Below are positions 1 to 8,654 of a stretch of 33,509 nucleotides of DNA, piece after piece (position 1 is the first letter of the stretch; every line of letters begins with the position of its first letter). Origin of the DNA: Flavobacteriales bacterium. GTDB taxonomy: Bacteria; Bacteroidota; Bacteroidia; Flavobacteriales_F; PHOS-HE28. The stretch is from positions 1 through 33,509 of the forward strand of contig JAIOIH010000019.1 of the NCBI GenBank assembly GCA_019912395.1, in the 5' to 3' direction. The translations under genes were made by a program, and so were the position numbers. The notes under the pieces were generated by a model that was not told the origin of the DNA, searched no databases, and saw nothing but the letters and a program-made list of their open reading frames with translations.

Positions 1-1
1 G

Positions 2-289
2 AGCGCCCCCGCCAAGGAGGACGTGCAGGAGCAGCGCTTGGTGATCCATCCCAATCCATTCACGGACCACACCACCTTGAGCTACTACGTGCCCCAGGCG
101 GGCAAGGTGAGCCTGCAGGTGAGCACCAGCGATGGCAAACCACTTGGTAACTTGCGCGAGGAACAGGCAGAGGCCGGTGCGTTCACTTACGAGTGGAACA
201 CAAGCAAGTTGGCCTCGGGTACCTACTTCTGCACCTTCATGCTGGATGGCAATTTGGTGGTGAAGCGCGCGGTAAGGGTGGCACGGTGA
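2..289 (+). CDS. C-terminal part of a secreted protein with a T9SS type A sorting domain (partial)
   Basis: The frame is open from the left edge, so only the last 95 or so residues are present. It contains the start of a type A sorting domain, IHPNPFTDHTTLSYYVP, then alternating beta-strand segments, and closes with SGTYFCTFMLDGNLVVKRAV and a short basic end. This is the 'PNPF...GxY' pattern of the TIGR04183 family, which directs cargo through the type IX secretion system to the cell surface. The functional domain lies outside the window and cannot be identified. A strong hairpin follows the stop codon directly, so this is probably the last gene of its transcript. Confidence 0.85.
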   Translation, partial: SAPAKEDVQEQRLVIHPNPFTDHTTLSYYVPQAGKVSLQVSTSDGKPLGNLREEQAEAGAFTYEWNTSKLASGTYFCTFMLDGNLVVKRAVRVAR

Positions 290-310
290 GATCGTATACC
301 ACAAACGCTG

Positions 311-350
311 AACGGCCCGGAGCCTGCAAACGGTTCCGGGCCGTTCCTTT
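311..350 (+). terminator. Rho-independent terminator after the T9SS cargo gene
   Basis: A 14-bp stem (311-324 with 332-345, one G-T pair) has a 7-nt loop and is followed by CCTTT. The T-run is short but the stem is very GC rich. It separates the T9SS cargo gene from the glycosyltransferase pair, whose first possible start codon (GTG 351) lies immediately after it. Confidence 0.75.
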
Positions 351-356
351 GTGCGC

Positions 357-1469
357 ATGAAGGCGGCCCTTGTGAGCGTGACCAACGATCTGGCCACGGA
401 CAACCGCGTGCGGCGCACGTGCGATGTGCTTTCCGGCTTGGGGTATGAGGTGCTGTTGGTAGGGCGAAAGCTCCCCGGAAGCCTGCCGCTGGACCGACCC
501 TATCGCACCAAGCGCATGCGCCTGCTCTTCAACAAGGGGCCGCTTTTCTACGCGGAGTACAACCTGCGATTGTTCATCCTGCTCCTCTTCAGCCGGGCCA
601 CGCTCTTCTTCAGTAACGACCTGGACACCATGCTGCCGAACTACCTCGCGGCGCGGATCCGCGGGAAGAAGCTTGTGTACGACACGCACGAGTTCTACAC
701 CGAGGTACCGGAACTGGTGGACCGACCCAAGGTGCGCGCCGTGTGGCTCGCGGTCGAGCGACGGATCTTCCCCAAGCTGCATACCGTGATCACCGTGAAC
801 GGGAGCATCGCTGCGGCCTATGCGGAGCGCTATGGCAACAACGTCCATGTGGTGCGCAACATTCCTCCGGCACGCGACCTCGGACCGTTGCCTTCCCGCG
901 AAGCGCTTGGCCTTCCGCTTGGGAAGCGCATCCTCCTGATGCAAGGGGCGGGGATCAATGTGCAACGCGGGGCGGAAGAAGCGGTGCTGGCCATGCGCGA
1001 GCTGCCGGAATGCTTGCTGCTGATCATCGGTGGGGGAGATGCCTGGCCGGTACTGGAGAAGCTGGTACAAGAACACGGCTTGCAGGACCGCGTGCGGCTG
1101 CTGGGGAAGATGCCCTACGAGCGCATGATGGCCTACACGCGCAACGCCGATCTGGGCCTGACATTGGACAAGGACACCAATCTCAACTACCGCTTCAGCC
1201 TGCCCAACAAGCTCTTCGATTACCTGCACGCCGGCATCCCGGTGCTGGCCACGGACCTGCCGGAGGTGGCGGGCATTGTGCGGGAGTTCGATTGCGGCGT
1301 GGTACTGGCCCGTGCCGAGCCGGGAACGATCGCCCGGGCCGTACAGGAACTCTTCATGGATCGGGACCGCTACCGCGCCTTGCGCGAGAACGCTACATTC
1401 GCGGCCCGAAAGCTGGACGGTGGCGCTGAAGCCGCGAAGCTTCGATCCATACTGCAGGCCCTTGGCTGA
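357..1469 (+). CDS. GT4-type glycosyltransferase
   Basis: A protein of about 370 residues with a GT-B fold signature. The N-terminal acceptor half starts MKAALVSVTNDLATDNRVRR and contains the YDTHEFYTE segment typical of GT4 enzymes. The C-terminal donor half carries LLIIGGGDAWPVLEKLV, a strand-helix nucleotide-sugar motif, and FSLPNKLFDYLHAGIPVLAT, the usual GT4 donor-binding region. It probably transfers a sugar from a nucleotide-sugar donor in the cytoplasm for cell-surface polysaccharide or glycolipid; donor and acceptor cannot be read from sequence. ATG 357 is preferred over the in-frame GTG 351, which abuts the terminator hairpin. Its stop overlaps the start of the next glycosyltransferase by 8 nt, so the two are probably co-translated. 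Confidence 0.85.
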   Translation: MKAALVSVTNDLATDNRVRRTCDVLSGLGYEVLLVGRKLPGSLPLDRPYRTKRMRLLFNKGPLFYAEYNLRLFILLLFSRATLFFSNDLDTMLPNYLAARIRGKKLVYDTHEFYTEVPELVDRPKVRAVWLAVERRIFPKLHTVITVNGSIAAAYAERYGNNVHVVRNIPPARDLGPLPSREALGLPLGKRILLMQGAGINVQRGAEEAVLAMRELPECLLLIIGGGDAWPVLEKLVQEHGLQDRVRLLGKMPYERMMAYTRNADLGLTLDKDTNLNYRFSLPNKLFDYLHAGIPVLATDLPEVAGIVREFDCGVVLARAEPGTIARAVQELFMDRDRYRALRENATFAARKLDGGAEAAKLRSILQALG

Positions 1470-2580
1470 AACCCATCTGCATATCGTCAGTTTTGATGTC
1501 CCGTGGCCGGCGGACTACGGTGGAGTGATCGATGTGTACTACAAGGTGAAGGCCTTGGCTGAACTCGGTGTCCGCGTACACCTGCACTGCTTTGAGTATG
1601 GCCGGGGAGAAGCCCCGGAGCTGGCCGCGATCTGCGAAAGCGTCCACTACTACAAGCGCGACACCGGCAAGCACCAATTGTTGAACAGCCTGCCCTATGT
1701 GGTGCTCAGTCGGCGCAGTGAGCAACTGGTGGACCACCTGTGCAAGGACGATCACCCCATTCTTTTCGAGGGGCTGCACTCCTGCTATCATCTCGGTGAT
1801 CACCGGCTGCATGGCCGCAGGCGCCTGGTGCGCACACACAACGTGGAGCACGATTATTACGCGGCGCTTGCCCTGGCGGAACGCGGAACCTTCAAGCGGA
1901 CCTATTTCGTCCAGGAGGCCCGGAAGCTGCGGAAGTTCGAGACGGTGCTGAGCGAAGCTGACATGATCCTGGCCATTTCACCGAACGACCAGCGCCACTT
2001 CTCCAGCCATTTCAACAACGTGCGGCATGTGCCGGCGTTCCACCCCAGCGCCCAAGTGGACGTACCGGAGGGATTGGGCGATTTCTGCCTCTACCACGGC
2101 GCGCTCAGTGTCCCGGAGAACGACAAGGCGGCGCTCTACTTGGTGAACGAAGTATTCCGCGGGCTACCCGTCCCGCTGGTGATCGCCGGGCGCGGCGCCA
2201 GCCCCGAACTGCGCGCGGCCGCGGGCCGGGCCAACAATGTGAAGCTGCGGCAGAACATCCCCACGGACGAGATCACCGCGCTGGTGAGGGCGGCCCAGGT
2301 GAACGTGCTCCCGACCTTCCAAGCCACCGGTATCAAATTGAAACTGCTGCTCTGCCTCTTTATCGGAAGGCACGTGGTGTGCAACACCCCGATGGTGCAG
2401 GACACCGGGCTGGAAGAGCTGTGCAGGGTACACGATGATCCCGGGACCATGCGCCTCAGCATTCAGGCCTGCATGGCCCAGCCCGCTGGCGGGGCGGCGT
2501 TGGAGAACCGCGTGCGCGTGCTGGAGCAGCGCTTCTGCAACAAGCGGAACGCGGAGGCGATCGTGCGGTTCCTTGCTTAA
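1462..2580 (+). CDS. Second glycosyltransferase (GT-B fold, group 1-like)
   Basis: About 372 residues from TTG 1462, which overlaps the previous stop. The reading frame is open further upstream, but that stretch is antiparallel coding noise inside the first gene, and recognisable homology starts at HLHIVSFDVPWPADYGG. This N-terminus with a PxxGG motif is common in family 4-like transferases. Later segments include RLVRTHNVEHDYY, LAISPNDQRHF and LVIAGRGASPEL, matching the acceptor loop, the linker ('is it a serpent/sensor' type Asp-rich linker is absent) and the donor strand. The region TGIKLKLLLCLFIGRHVVCN replaces the usual 'K..E..a.G.PVV' motif. The partner gene suggests joint action in surface glycan assembly. 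The start codon is the least certain point; no Shine-Dalgarno is visible. Confidence 0.78.
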   Translation: MAETHLHIVSFDVPWPADYGGVIDVYYKVKALAELGVRVHLHCFEYGRGEAPELAAICESVHYYKRDTGKHQLLNSLPYVVLSRRSEQLVDHLCKDDHPILFEGLHSCYHLGDHRLHGRRRLVRTHNVEHDYYAALALAERGTFKRTYFVQEARKLRKFETVLSEADMILAISPNDQRHFSSHFNNVRHVPAFHPSAQVDVPEGLGDFCLYHGALSVPENDKAALYLVNEVFRGLPVPLVIAGRGASPELRAAAGRANNVKLRQNIPTDEITALVRAAQVNVLPTFQATGIKLKLLLCLFIGRHVVCNTPMVQDTGLEELCRVHDDPGTMRLSIQACMAQPAGGAALENRVRVLEQRFCNKRNAEAIVRFLA

Positions 2581-2607
2581 GAACCTGTTCAGGATCTAAG
2601 GAGTGGT

Positions 2608-2655
2608 CGTCGGCAGGGCCGACGGAATAGGAAGCGCTCGGCTGGGGCCGAGCGC
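2608..2655. terminator. Two tandem hairpins between convergent genes
   Basis: Two perfect hairpins lie in the convergent gap: a 7-bp stem (2608-2614 with 2618-2624, loop AGG) and a 9-bp stem (2634-2642 with 2647-2655, loop TGGG). Neither is followed by a clear T-run on either strand. They could end transcripts of both flanking genes or be a small palindromic repeat; the sequence alone does not decide. Confidence 0.4.
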
Positions 2656-2695
2656 CAGCCGGTCAATGCGAGATCCCATCGGCGAAAGGTAGTGG

Positions 2696-2730
2696 CATCA
2701 TCTGATCATCTGATTTTCTGATCGTCTGAT
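2696..2730. repeat. Degenerate ATCTGAT tandem repeat
   Basis: Five imperfect copies of a heptamer/octamer close to 'TCTGATCA' follow one another directly before the end of the minus-strand ftsE gene. A comparable AT-rich repeat (AATTAGCAAATTAGCAA) precedes allB at 16623-16640. Such strings are simple-sequence intergenic filler; no function is evident. Confidence 0.6.
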
Positions 2731-2735
2731 CCGTA

Positions 2736-3428
2736 CTACACCGCTGCTGCGGCGCTCACCTCCAGCAGCTTCCCGTCCTCGCACCGCACCACCCGTGCGT
2801 TCACCTTCTTGATGTGCGTATAGTCGTGGGTGGCCATGATCACGCAGCGGCCTCCGTGGCTGATGGTGTACAGCAGTTCCACGATCTCCGCCGTGGTATC
2901 GGGGTCCAGGTTGCCGGTGGGCTCGTCGGCCAGCACCAGTTCGGGGTCGTTCACCAAGGCCCGCGCAATGCTCACCCTCTGTTGCTCACCGCCGCTCAGC
3001 TCGTGCGGCATCTTGTAGCCCTTGTTGCCCAGGCCCACTTTCTCCAGCACCTCCTGCACTTTTCCCTCCATCGCTTTCTTGTCCTTCCAGCCCGTGCTGC
3101 GCATCACGAAGGTGAGGTTCTCGTTCACCGTGCGGTCGCCCAGCAACTGGAAATCCTGGAAGACGATGCCGATCTTCCGGCGGAGGAAGGGCACTTGCCT
3201 GCGCTTCAGCTTCCGCAGGTCGAAGCCGGCCACATGGCCTTCTCCCTCTTGGAAGGGCAGGTCGCCGTAGAGGGTGCGCATCAGGCTGCTCTTGCCACTG
3301 CCGGTGCGGCCCACCAGGTAGATGAACTCGCCGGCATGTACCGTAAGGTCCACGTGGTTCAGCACCAGGTTCTCGCGCTGGAAAATGCGCGCGTCGTGCA
3401 GTTCAATGATGGGGGAAGTAGTGGACAT
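2736..3428 (-). CDS. ftsE: FtsE-like ABC transporter ATP-binding protein
   Basis: 230 residues from the ATG whose complement is at 3426-3428. Walker [10 protein letters not shown] is at residues 40-48, a Q-loop with FQDFQLL at about 90-95, the signature LSGGEQQR at 144-151, and Walker [11 protein letters not shown] at 164-173. The length and motif spacing match FtsE, the cytoplasmic ATPase that with FtsX controls peptidoglycan hydrolases at the division site. No ftsX lies next to it, so a generic LolD/MacB-type exporter ATPase cannot be excluded, but the short form with an isolated gene context is typical of FtsE in Bacteroidota. The frame remains open upstream of 3428 but without family similarity. 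It is transcribed divergently from the TPR gene across a 198-bp gap. Confidence 0.8.
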   Translation of the reverse strand: MSTTSPIIELHDARIFQRENLVLNHVDLTVHAGEFIYLVGRTGSGKSSLMRTLYGDLPFQEGEGHVAGFDLRKLKRRQVPFLRRKIGIVFQDFQLLGDRTVNENLTFVMRSTGWKDKKAMEGKVQEVLEKVGLGNKGYKMPHELSGGEQQRVSIARALVNDPELVLADEPTGNLDPDTTAEIVELLYTISHGGRCVIMATHDYTHIKKVNARVVRCEDGKLLEVSAAAAV

Positions 3429-3626
3429 CGGGTAACGGTTCTGTCCACCTCGGAAGGGGGACGGTTGACGAAGGAACGCCCAAAGGAAGAAAATTCCGGA
3501 CCACGTTCCCACGTTACCCTTTCCGATGATCCCACAACGGCCCGGTGGAGGTGAACACGCAGGCGTGGATAATTCAAGCCTGCCGACCCGGCCTGCGGGC
3601 GCATCCCCCGGACCTTTGCACCGCTG

Positions 3627-6600
3627 ATGAAGAACCTTCTCCGTCCCCATCTGCTGCGGCTTTGGTTGCCGATCGCCCTCCTCGGCCTATGCTTCGCCGC
3701 CCAGGCCCAGCGACCTGCACACTACGAGCATCCCGGTGCCGGGCTCGCGCACGGCATGGAGCTCTTCGACAAGGCCAAGTACGGCGCGGCGCTGTATGAG
3801 TTCGATCGCATAGCGGCGCAGACCCGCGATGAGCAGGCCGACCTGCGGATCGAGGCGGAGTTCTGGGGAGCGCTCAGTTCCGTCCGCCTGTTCCACGGCG
3901 ATGCCAGCAACAGGCTCCTGGCGTTCATCACTGCACATCCGGAGAGTTTCCATGTGGCTGCCATCCAAGTGGAACTGTTCCGCCACTACTTCAACGGCAG
4001 GCGCTGGCAGGATGCGTTGGCGTGGGCAACGAAAGTGGATGAGACCGCGCTCGGCGAAAGTGATCGCACCGAGTTCACCTTCAAGAAGGGGTACGCCCTG
4101 TTCATGGACGGCCAGATGGACAAGGCCCAGGTGGAGTTCGCCAAAGTGAAGGACGCATCGAGCCTCTATGCCGCACCGGCCACCTACTACAATGCGCACA
4201 TCAACTACACCAAGCGCAACTACGCCGCAGCGCTGGAGGATTTCGACAAGCTGAAGGAAGACCCCAACTTCGGTCGCGTGGTGCCCTACTACATTGCGCA
4301 GATCAAATTCCTGCAAGGCCACTACGAGGCGCTGCTGGAATATGCCCAGCCCTTGCTCGCGGACCCGGAAGGGGCGAAACGCACCGGCGACATCAACAGG
4401 TTGGCGGGGGAGGCGTACTACCGCACCGGGCAATACAAGGAGGCACTGCCGTACATCGAGAAAAGCCTGCAGCGCACCGGCGTGGAGCGCGGCGATCGCT
4501 ACATCGCGGGCTACACCTTCTACAAGAACGAGCAATACCAGAAGGCGATCACGCAGTTCACGCAGGTGATCAACAACAGCGCCGACAGCCTGGCCCAGCT
4601 TTCCGCCTACCACATGGCCGACTGCTACCTGAAGCTGGACCAGAAGAACTACGCCCGCAATGCGTTCAAGAAGGCCTACGACCTGGGCAACGACCCCAAG
4701 GTGACCGAGGATGCCCTGTTCAACTATGCCAAACTGGCCTATGAGCTTTCCTTCGACCCGTACAATGAGGCCATCATCGCCTTGCGCGATTACATGGCCA
4801 AGTATCCGGGCTCGATCCGGCACGATGAGGCGCAGGAGTTCCTGCTGGACGTGTACCTGAAGACCAAGAACTACGAGGCCGCTCTCGGGGCATTGGATGC
4901 GATCAAGAACAAGGACCTGCGGCTGAAGGAAGCCTACCAGAAGCTGGCCTTCGACCGGGGCGTGGAGCTCTACGAAGGCCGCAAGTTCTCCGATGCCCGC
5001 GTCTTCTTCAACAAGGCGCTCACCTACCCCGTGGACCCGCAGGTCACCGTGCAGGCGCACTACTGGGCCGGGGAATCCAGCTATGCCATGGGCGACTATG
5101 ACGGAGCACTGGCGAAGTACGACGATGTGCGCAACACCGGTGGAGCGTACGCCACTGCGCTCTTCGAGCAAGCGGGCTACAGCATGGGCTACGCCTTCTT
5201 CAAACAGAAGCAGTACGGCGAGGCGGCCACCTCCTTCCGCCGCGCCATCGACAATGCCGAACTGCCCAAGGCCCAGCGCAACGACGCCATGATCCGCACG
5301 GGCGATTGCTACTATGTGACCAAGGACAACGCCACGGCGATCACGTGGTACGACAAGGCCATCAACAACGGGGCGACCGCCCGCGACTATGCCCAGTACC
5401 AGAAAGGCGTGTGCCAAGGGCTGGAGAAGAAGTACGACCAGAAGATCGCCACCTTGAAGCAATTGCTGCGCGAAAAGCCCAACAGCCAATATGCCGCCGA
5501 TGCCAAATTCCAGCTGGGGGAAACCTACCTCGGACTGGAGCGGGATCCCGAGGCACTGGAGTTCTACCAGCAGGTGGTAACGCAGCACGCCAACTCGCCC
5601 CACGTGAGGCAGAGCATGCTGCAGAGCGCGCTCATCGACAAGCGTCAAGGGCGCACGGCCAAGGCGCTGGACGGCTTCAAGGCCGTGGTGGCGAAATATC
5701 CCACCATGGACGGTTCCCGCGATGCCTTGGCAGGGATCGAGAGCATCTACTCGCAGCAGGGCAACGTGGCCGCGTACGAGGAATATGTGAAGTCGCTTTC
5801 CTTCGTGGATCCCGCCTCGCTGGACCTGGATGAGAAATACTTCCGCAGTGCGGAGCAGCTCTACTTCGCCGAGAAATGCGACCAGGCGGTGGGGGCCTTC
5901 CGGGATTACCTCGCCAAGTATCCCAGCGGGGCCTATGCGGTGAATGCGGAGTTCTACGCCTCGGATTGCCTCCATCGCTCCGGGAAGCAGGAAGAGTCCT
6001 TGCCCGGTTTCGAGAAAGTGATCACTGCGGGGGAAGGGCAATTCCTGGAACCCTCCCTGGCCGCAGCCAGCCAGATCCTCTTCCGGAACGAGCGCTGGGC
6101 GGCCGCATTGGACTACTTCACCCAATTGGCACGGACCGCGGCGCTGCCCGTGAACGTGCTGGCGGGCCAAGTGGGCCGCATGCGCTGCCTCAACGAGTTG
6201 GGGCGTGCACAGGAAGCTGCCGAAGCGGCGAAGAAGGTGATCGCCAATGAGGATGCCACTGCGGACCTGAAAGCAGAAGCGGGGCTGGCCATCGGTCAGG
6301 GGGCGATCAACGACAACGACCTTGATGCAGCCTATACCCGCTACAAGGGCATTGCGTCCTCCTCCAACAATGCGTTCGGGGCCGAGGCCGCCTACCGGAT
6401 GGCCTACGTGCGCTACCTCCAAAAGCGCTACAAGGACGCGGAGAAGGAAGTGTTCAGCATGGTGAAGAAGTTCCCCAGCTACGACCACTGGAAGGCCAAG
6501 GCGTTCATCCTGCTCGGGGACATCTACGTGGGCATGGACGACCTCTTCCAAGCCAAGGCCACCCTGCAGAGCGTGATCGACCATTGCGCCGAACCGGAGC

Positions 6601-6713
6601 TGGTTACGGAGGCTTCCGAGCGGCTGGCGAACATCACCGAGGCCGCTGAACCCACGGGGACCGGGACCGTCCCGGACGAGGAGAACACCGTACCCATGCC
6701 GGGCAACCAATGA
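3627..6713 (+). CDS. Large periplasmic tetratricopeptide-repeat protein
   Basis: 1028 residues. A signal peptide with a hydrophobic core (LPIALLGLCFAAQAQ) ends near residue 28. Nearly the whole mature part consists of TPR/Sel1-like 34-residue helical pairs; examples are AATYYNAHINYTKRNYAAAL, AGYTFYKNEQYQKAITQF and AYRMAYVRYLQKRYKDAEKE. The C-terminal 25 residues are Pro/Thr/Glu rich and probably disordered. There is no enzymatic motif. The stop codon overlaps the next gene's ATG (ATGA, 6710-6713), so the protein is made together with an outer-membrane barrel and may act as its periplasmic partner or scaffold. A long open frame on the opposite strand is a codon-bias shadow. Upstream, GACCTTTG at 3611-3618 resembles a Bacteroidota -7 element, but no matching -33 was found. 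Confidence 0.88.
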   Translation: MKNLLRPHLLRLWLPIALLGLCFAAQAQRPAHYEHPGAGLAHGMELFDKAKYGAALYEFDRIAAQTRDEQADLRIEAEFWGALSSVRLFHGDASNRLLAFITAHPESFHVAAIQVELFRHYFNGRRWQDALAWATKVDETALGESDRTEFTFKKGYALFMDGQMDKAQVEFAKVKDASSLYAAPATYYNAHINYTKRNYAAALEDFDKLKEDPNFGRVVPYYIAQIKFLQGHYEALLEYAQPLLADPEGAKRTGDINRLAGEAYYRTGQYKEALPYIEKSLQRTGVERGDRYIAGYTFYKNEQYQKAITQFTQVINNSADSLAQLSAYHMADCYLKLDQKNYARNAFKKAYDLGNDPKVTEDALFNYAKLAYELSFDPYNEAIIALRDYMAKYPGSIRHDEAQEFLLDVYLKTKNYEAALGALDAIKNKDLRLKEAYQKLAFDRGVELYEGRKFSDARVFFNKALTYPVDPQVTVQAHYWAGESSYAMGDYDGALAKYDDVRNTGGAYATALFEQAGYSMGYAFFKQKQYGEAATSFRRAIDNAELPKAQRNDAMIRTGDCYYVTKDNATAITWYDKAINNGATARDYAQYQKGVCQGLEKKYDQKIATLKQLLREKPNSQYAADAKFQLGETYLGLERDPEALEFYQQVVTQHANSPHVRQSMLQSALIDKRQGRTAKALDGFKAVVAKYPTMDGSRDALAGIESIYSQQGNVAAYEEYVKSLSFVDPASLDLDEKYFRSAEQLYFAEKCDQAVGAFRDYLAKYPSGAYAVNAEFYASDCLHRSGKQEESLPGFEKVITAGEGQFLEPSLAAASQILFRNERWAAALDYFTQLARTAALPVNVLAGQVGRMRCLNELGRAQEAAEAAKKVIANEDATADLKAEAGLAIGQGAINDNDLDAAYTRYKGIASSSNNAFGAEAAYRMAYVRYLQKRYKDAEKEVFSMVKKFPSYDHWKAKAFILLGDIYVGMDDLFQAKATLQSVIDHCAEPELVTEASERLANITEAAEPTGTGTVPDEENTVPMPGNQ

Positions 6714-8437
6714 GAACGATGACCATGCACACCTTCCTCCGAAGCGGCGTGATGGCCTTCGCCATGCTCGCAGCCGTTCTGCTCCTGGCCCAATCCGGCG
6801 AGGAGTACTACTTCAACGGGATCTACAATCCCACCTTGGCGGACGTCCATAAGATCGACCTGCGTCCCGTGGCCTACGACACGATCCTGCCTGAAAAGAA
6901 CATCACTTATGAGATGCTCAGCGTGAAGGGTGACGTGCCGGCACACGTGGAAAGCATCGAAGCGGCACGGCTCAACATTCAATTGGCCCAGGAGAAGCTG
7001 TACAAGGGCTTCGTGAAGGCGGGCTTCGGGCTGTACACCACCCCACTGGTCGAGGTCTTTTACGACCAGACCCGCTCCAAGAAGAACGGGTACGGCCTGC
7101 ACTACAAGCACATGAGCAGCAATGGAGGGGTCGGCGACCGCGGGCCGAGCGACTACAGTTTCAACAACCTCGATGCGTACTACAATGCGTACCTGCGCCA
7201 CCATGCGGTGGAAGGCCGGTTGATCTACGACCGCAGGCGGGTGAGCTACTACGGGTACAACAGCACGGACAGCTTGGAGAACCTGCACATCCTGTCACCC
7301 GCCCCGCCGGAGGACGCGACGAAACAGGTGTACAACGATATCGGTTTCGCCATGCGCGTGAAGAGCCTGTTCAAGGACAGCGCCAAGCTGGCGCATGATG
7401 TGGGGCTGGAGGTACACAACTACACCAACCTGAGCAAGAGCAGGGAGCTGAACGTGAAGCTGGACGGCCGCTTCTCCATGGAGCAGGGTGCGGAGACGTA
7501 CGGGGGCGAGTTATTGATCGACAACAACTCCTATCGCGGGGAACGGGACAGTCTTCCGGAACTGCGCCAGAGCGGAACGATGGTGGGCATTTCACCCTTC
7601 GTGAGCACCACCAACGACAAGTACCTGGTACGCGTGGGTGCCGGGATCTACGTGGACGCCATGGGCAAGACCACCTTCCACTTCTACCCACAGGCATACG
7701 CCCAGTACCGCCTCTTCGATGACATCCTGGTGCCCTACGCCGGGGTGGATGGCCACCGAATGCGGAACAGCTTCCGGAGCCTCACGCGGGAGAACCCCTT
7801 CCTGCAAGGCGCTCCATCGTTGGAGAATTCCAGCCTGCTGTACGATGTGTACGGCGGGCTTCGGGGTAGCCTCAGTCGCGATGTGGGCTTCGATGTGCGC
7901 ATCAGCAGGAGCCGCATCAAGGACAGGCCACTGTTCTTGGGCGTGGAGAACGACCACAAGGGCGTGCGTTACGGGGATCGGTTCATACCGGTGTACGACC
8001 GCGTGGACCAGCTGGACATCGGCGGGGAACTGCGCTACAGCCACGATGAGCACATCAACGTCCACGGCGGCCTGCACCTCTTCAGCTACGACACCAAGGA
8101 ACAGGCGGAAGCGTGGAACCTGCCCACCTACACCATCAATCTTGGCGCTGTTTATGATTTTCAGGACAAGCTGCTGCTGAAGGTGGAAGCACAGTTCCTG
8201 GGCAGGCGGGAGATGCCGCTTACGGTCCCGGCGGGCTGGAACGACCTGTCACCAGCGCCCACGGCCACCAATGCGAGCGGTTACGTGGACTTCTACCTTG
8301 GCTTGGAGTACCGCTACACCAAGCGGCTCAGCGTGTTCCTGGACGTGAGCAACCTGAGCGCCAGCAAATACGAGCGCTGGTACAATTATCCGGTGCAGCG
8401 CACGCTGGTGCTTGGCGGCGCAACGTTCGCCTTCTGA
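6710..8437 (+). CDS. Outer-membrane beta-barrel protein (TonB-dependent-receptor-like barrel, no plug)
   Basis: 575 residues. After a signal sequence (GVMAFAMLAAVLLLAQS) come about 60 residues with no clear domain, then alternating amphipathic strands rich in Tyr and Gly to the C-terminus. The protein ends RTLVLGGATFAF, with a terminal Phe as expected for insertion by the BAM complex. The last third, including LGLEYRYTKRLSVFLDVSN and the closing strand, looks like the end of a TonB-dependent receptor barrel, but no plug domain or TonB box is visible and it is shorter than a receptor. It overlaps the TPR gene by 4 nt. ATG 6719 and ATG 6725 are alternative starts. A decayed copy of its 3' end lies at 11178-11400. 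Confidence 0.8.
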   Translation: MRTMTMHTFLRSGVMAFAMLAAVLLLAQSGEEYYFNGIYNPTLADVHKIDLRPVAYDTILPEKNITYEMLSVKGDVPAHVESIEAARLNIQLAQEKLYKGFVKAGFGLYTTPLVEVFYDQTRSKKNGYGLHYKHMSSNGGVGDRGPSDYSFNNLDAYYNAYLRHHAVEGRLIYDRRRVSYYGYNSTDSLENLHILSPAPPEDATKQVYNDIGFAMRVKSLFKDSAKLAHDVGLEVHNYTNLSKSRELNVKLDGRFSMEQGAETYGGELLIDNNSYRGERDSLPELRQSGTMVGISPFVSTTNDKYLVRVGAGIYVDAMGKTTFHFYPQAYAQYRLFDDILVPYAGVDGHRMRNSFRSLTRENPFLQGAPSLENSSLLYDVYGGLRGSLSRDVGFDVRISRSRIKDRPLFLGVENDHKGVRYGDRFIPVYDRVDQLDIGGELRYSHDEHINVHGGLHLFSYDTKEQAEAWNLPTYTINLGAVYDFQDKLLLKVEAQFLGRREMPLTVPAGWNDLSPAPTATNASGYVDFYLGLEYRYTKRLSVFLDVSNLSASKYERWYNYPVQRTLVLGGATFAF

Positions 8438-8461
8438 CGACCATGCCCCAGAGTGGGACGC

Positions 8462-8483
8462 CAATCCCCTTAATTGGGGATTG
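8462..8483. terminator. Hairpin after the barrel gene
   Basis: A perfect 8-bp stem (8462-8469 with 8476-8483) encloses the loop TTAATT, 24 nt after the barrel gene's stop codon. There is no T-run, so it may be a transcript-stabilising hairpin or a weak terminator ending the TPR-barrel operon. The remaining sequence to 8654 holds no gene that I can support. Confidence 0.45.
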
Positions 8484-8654
8484 AACGATCCAGCGTTGTG
8501 GGTTTGATTTGCAACATGGTCGATCCAACTCTTTTCTTCCGTGTGCGCGGATCCGCACTACCTGGGCTGGTGATCATTTGTGGTGGTCAAGGAACTACCG
8601 TACAGCTTGGTCACATTTTGTTGTCCTGGCCGATGTAAGATCAACTATTTTCCC

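Noticed and set aside
3687-6710. A 1007-codon open frame on the minus strand opposite the TPR gene
   Set aside because: It has no signal peptide or known motif, and mirrors the codon bias of a high-GC gene with clear TPR repeats on the plus strand.
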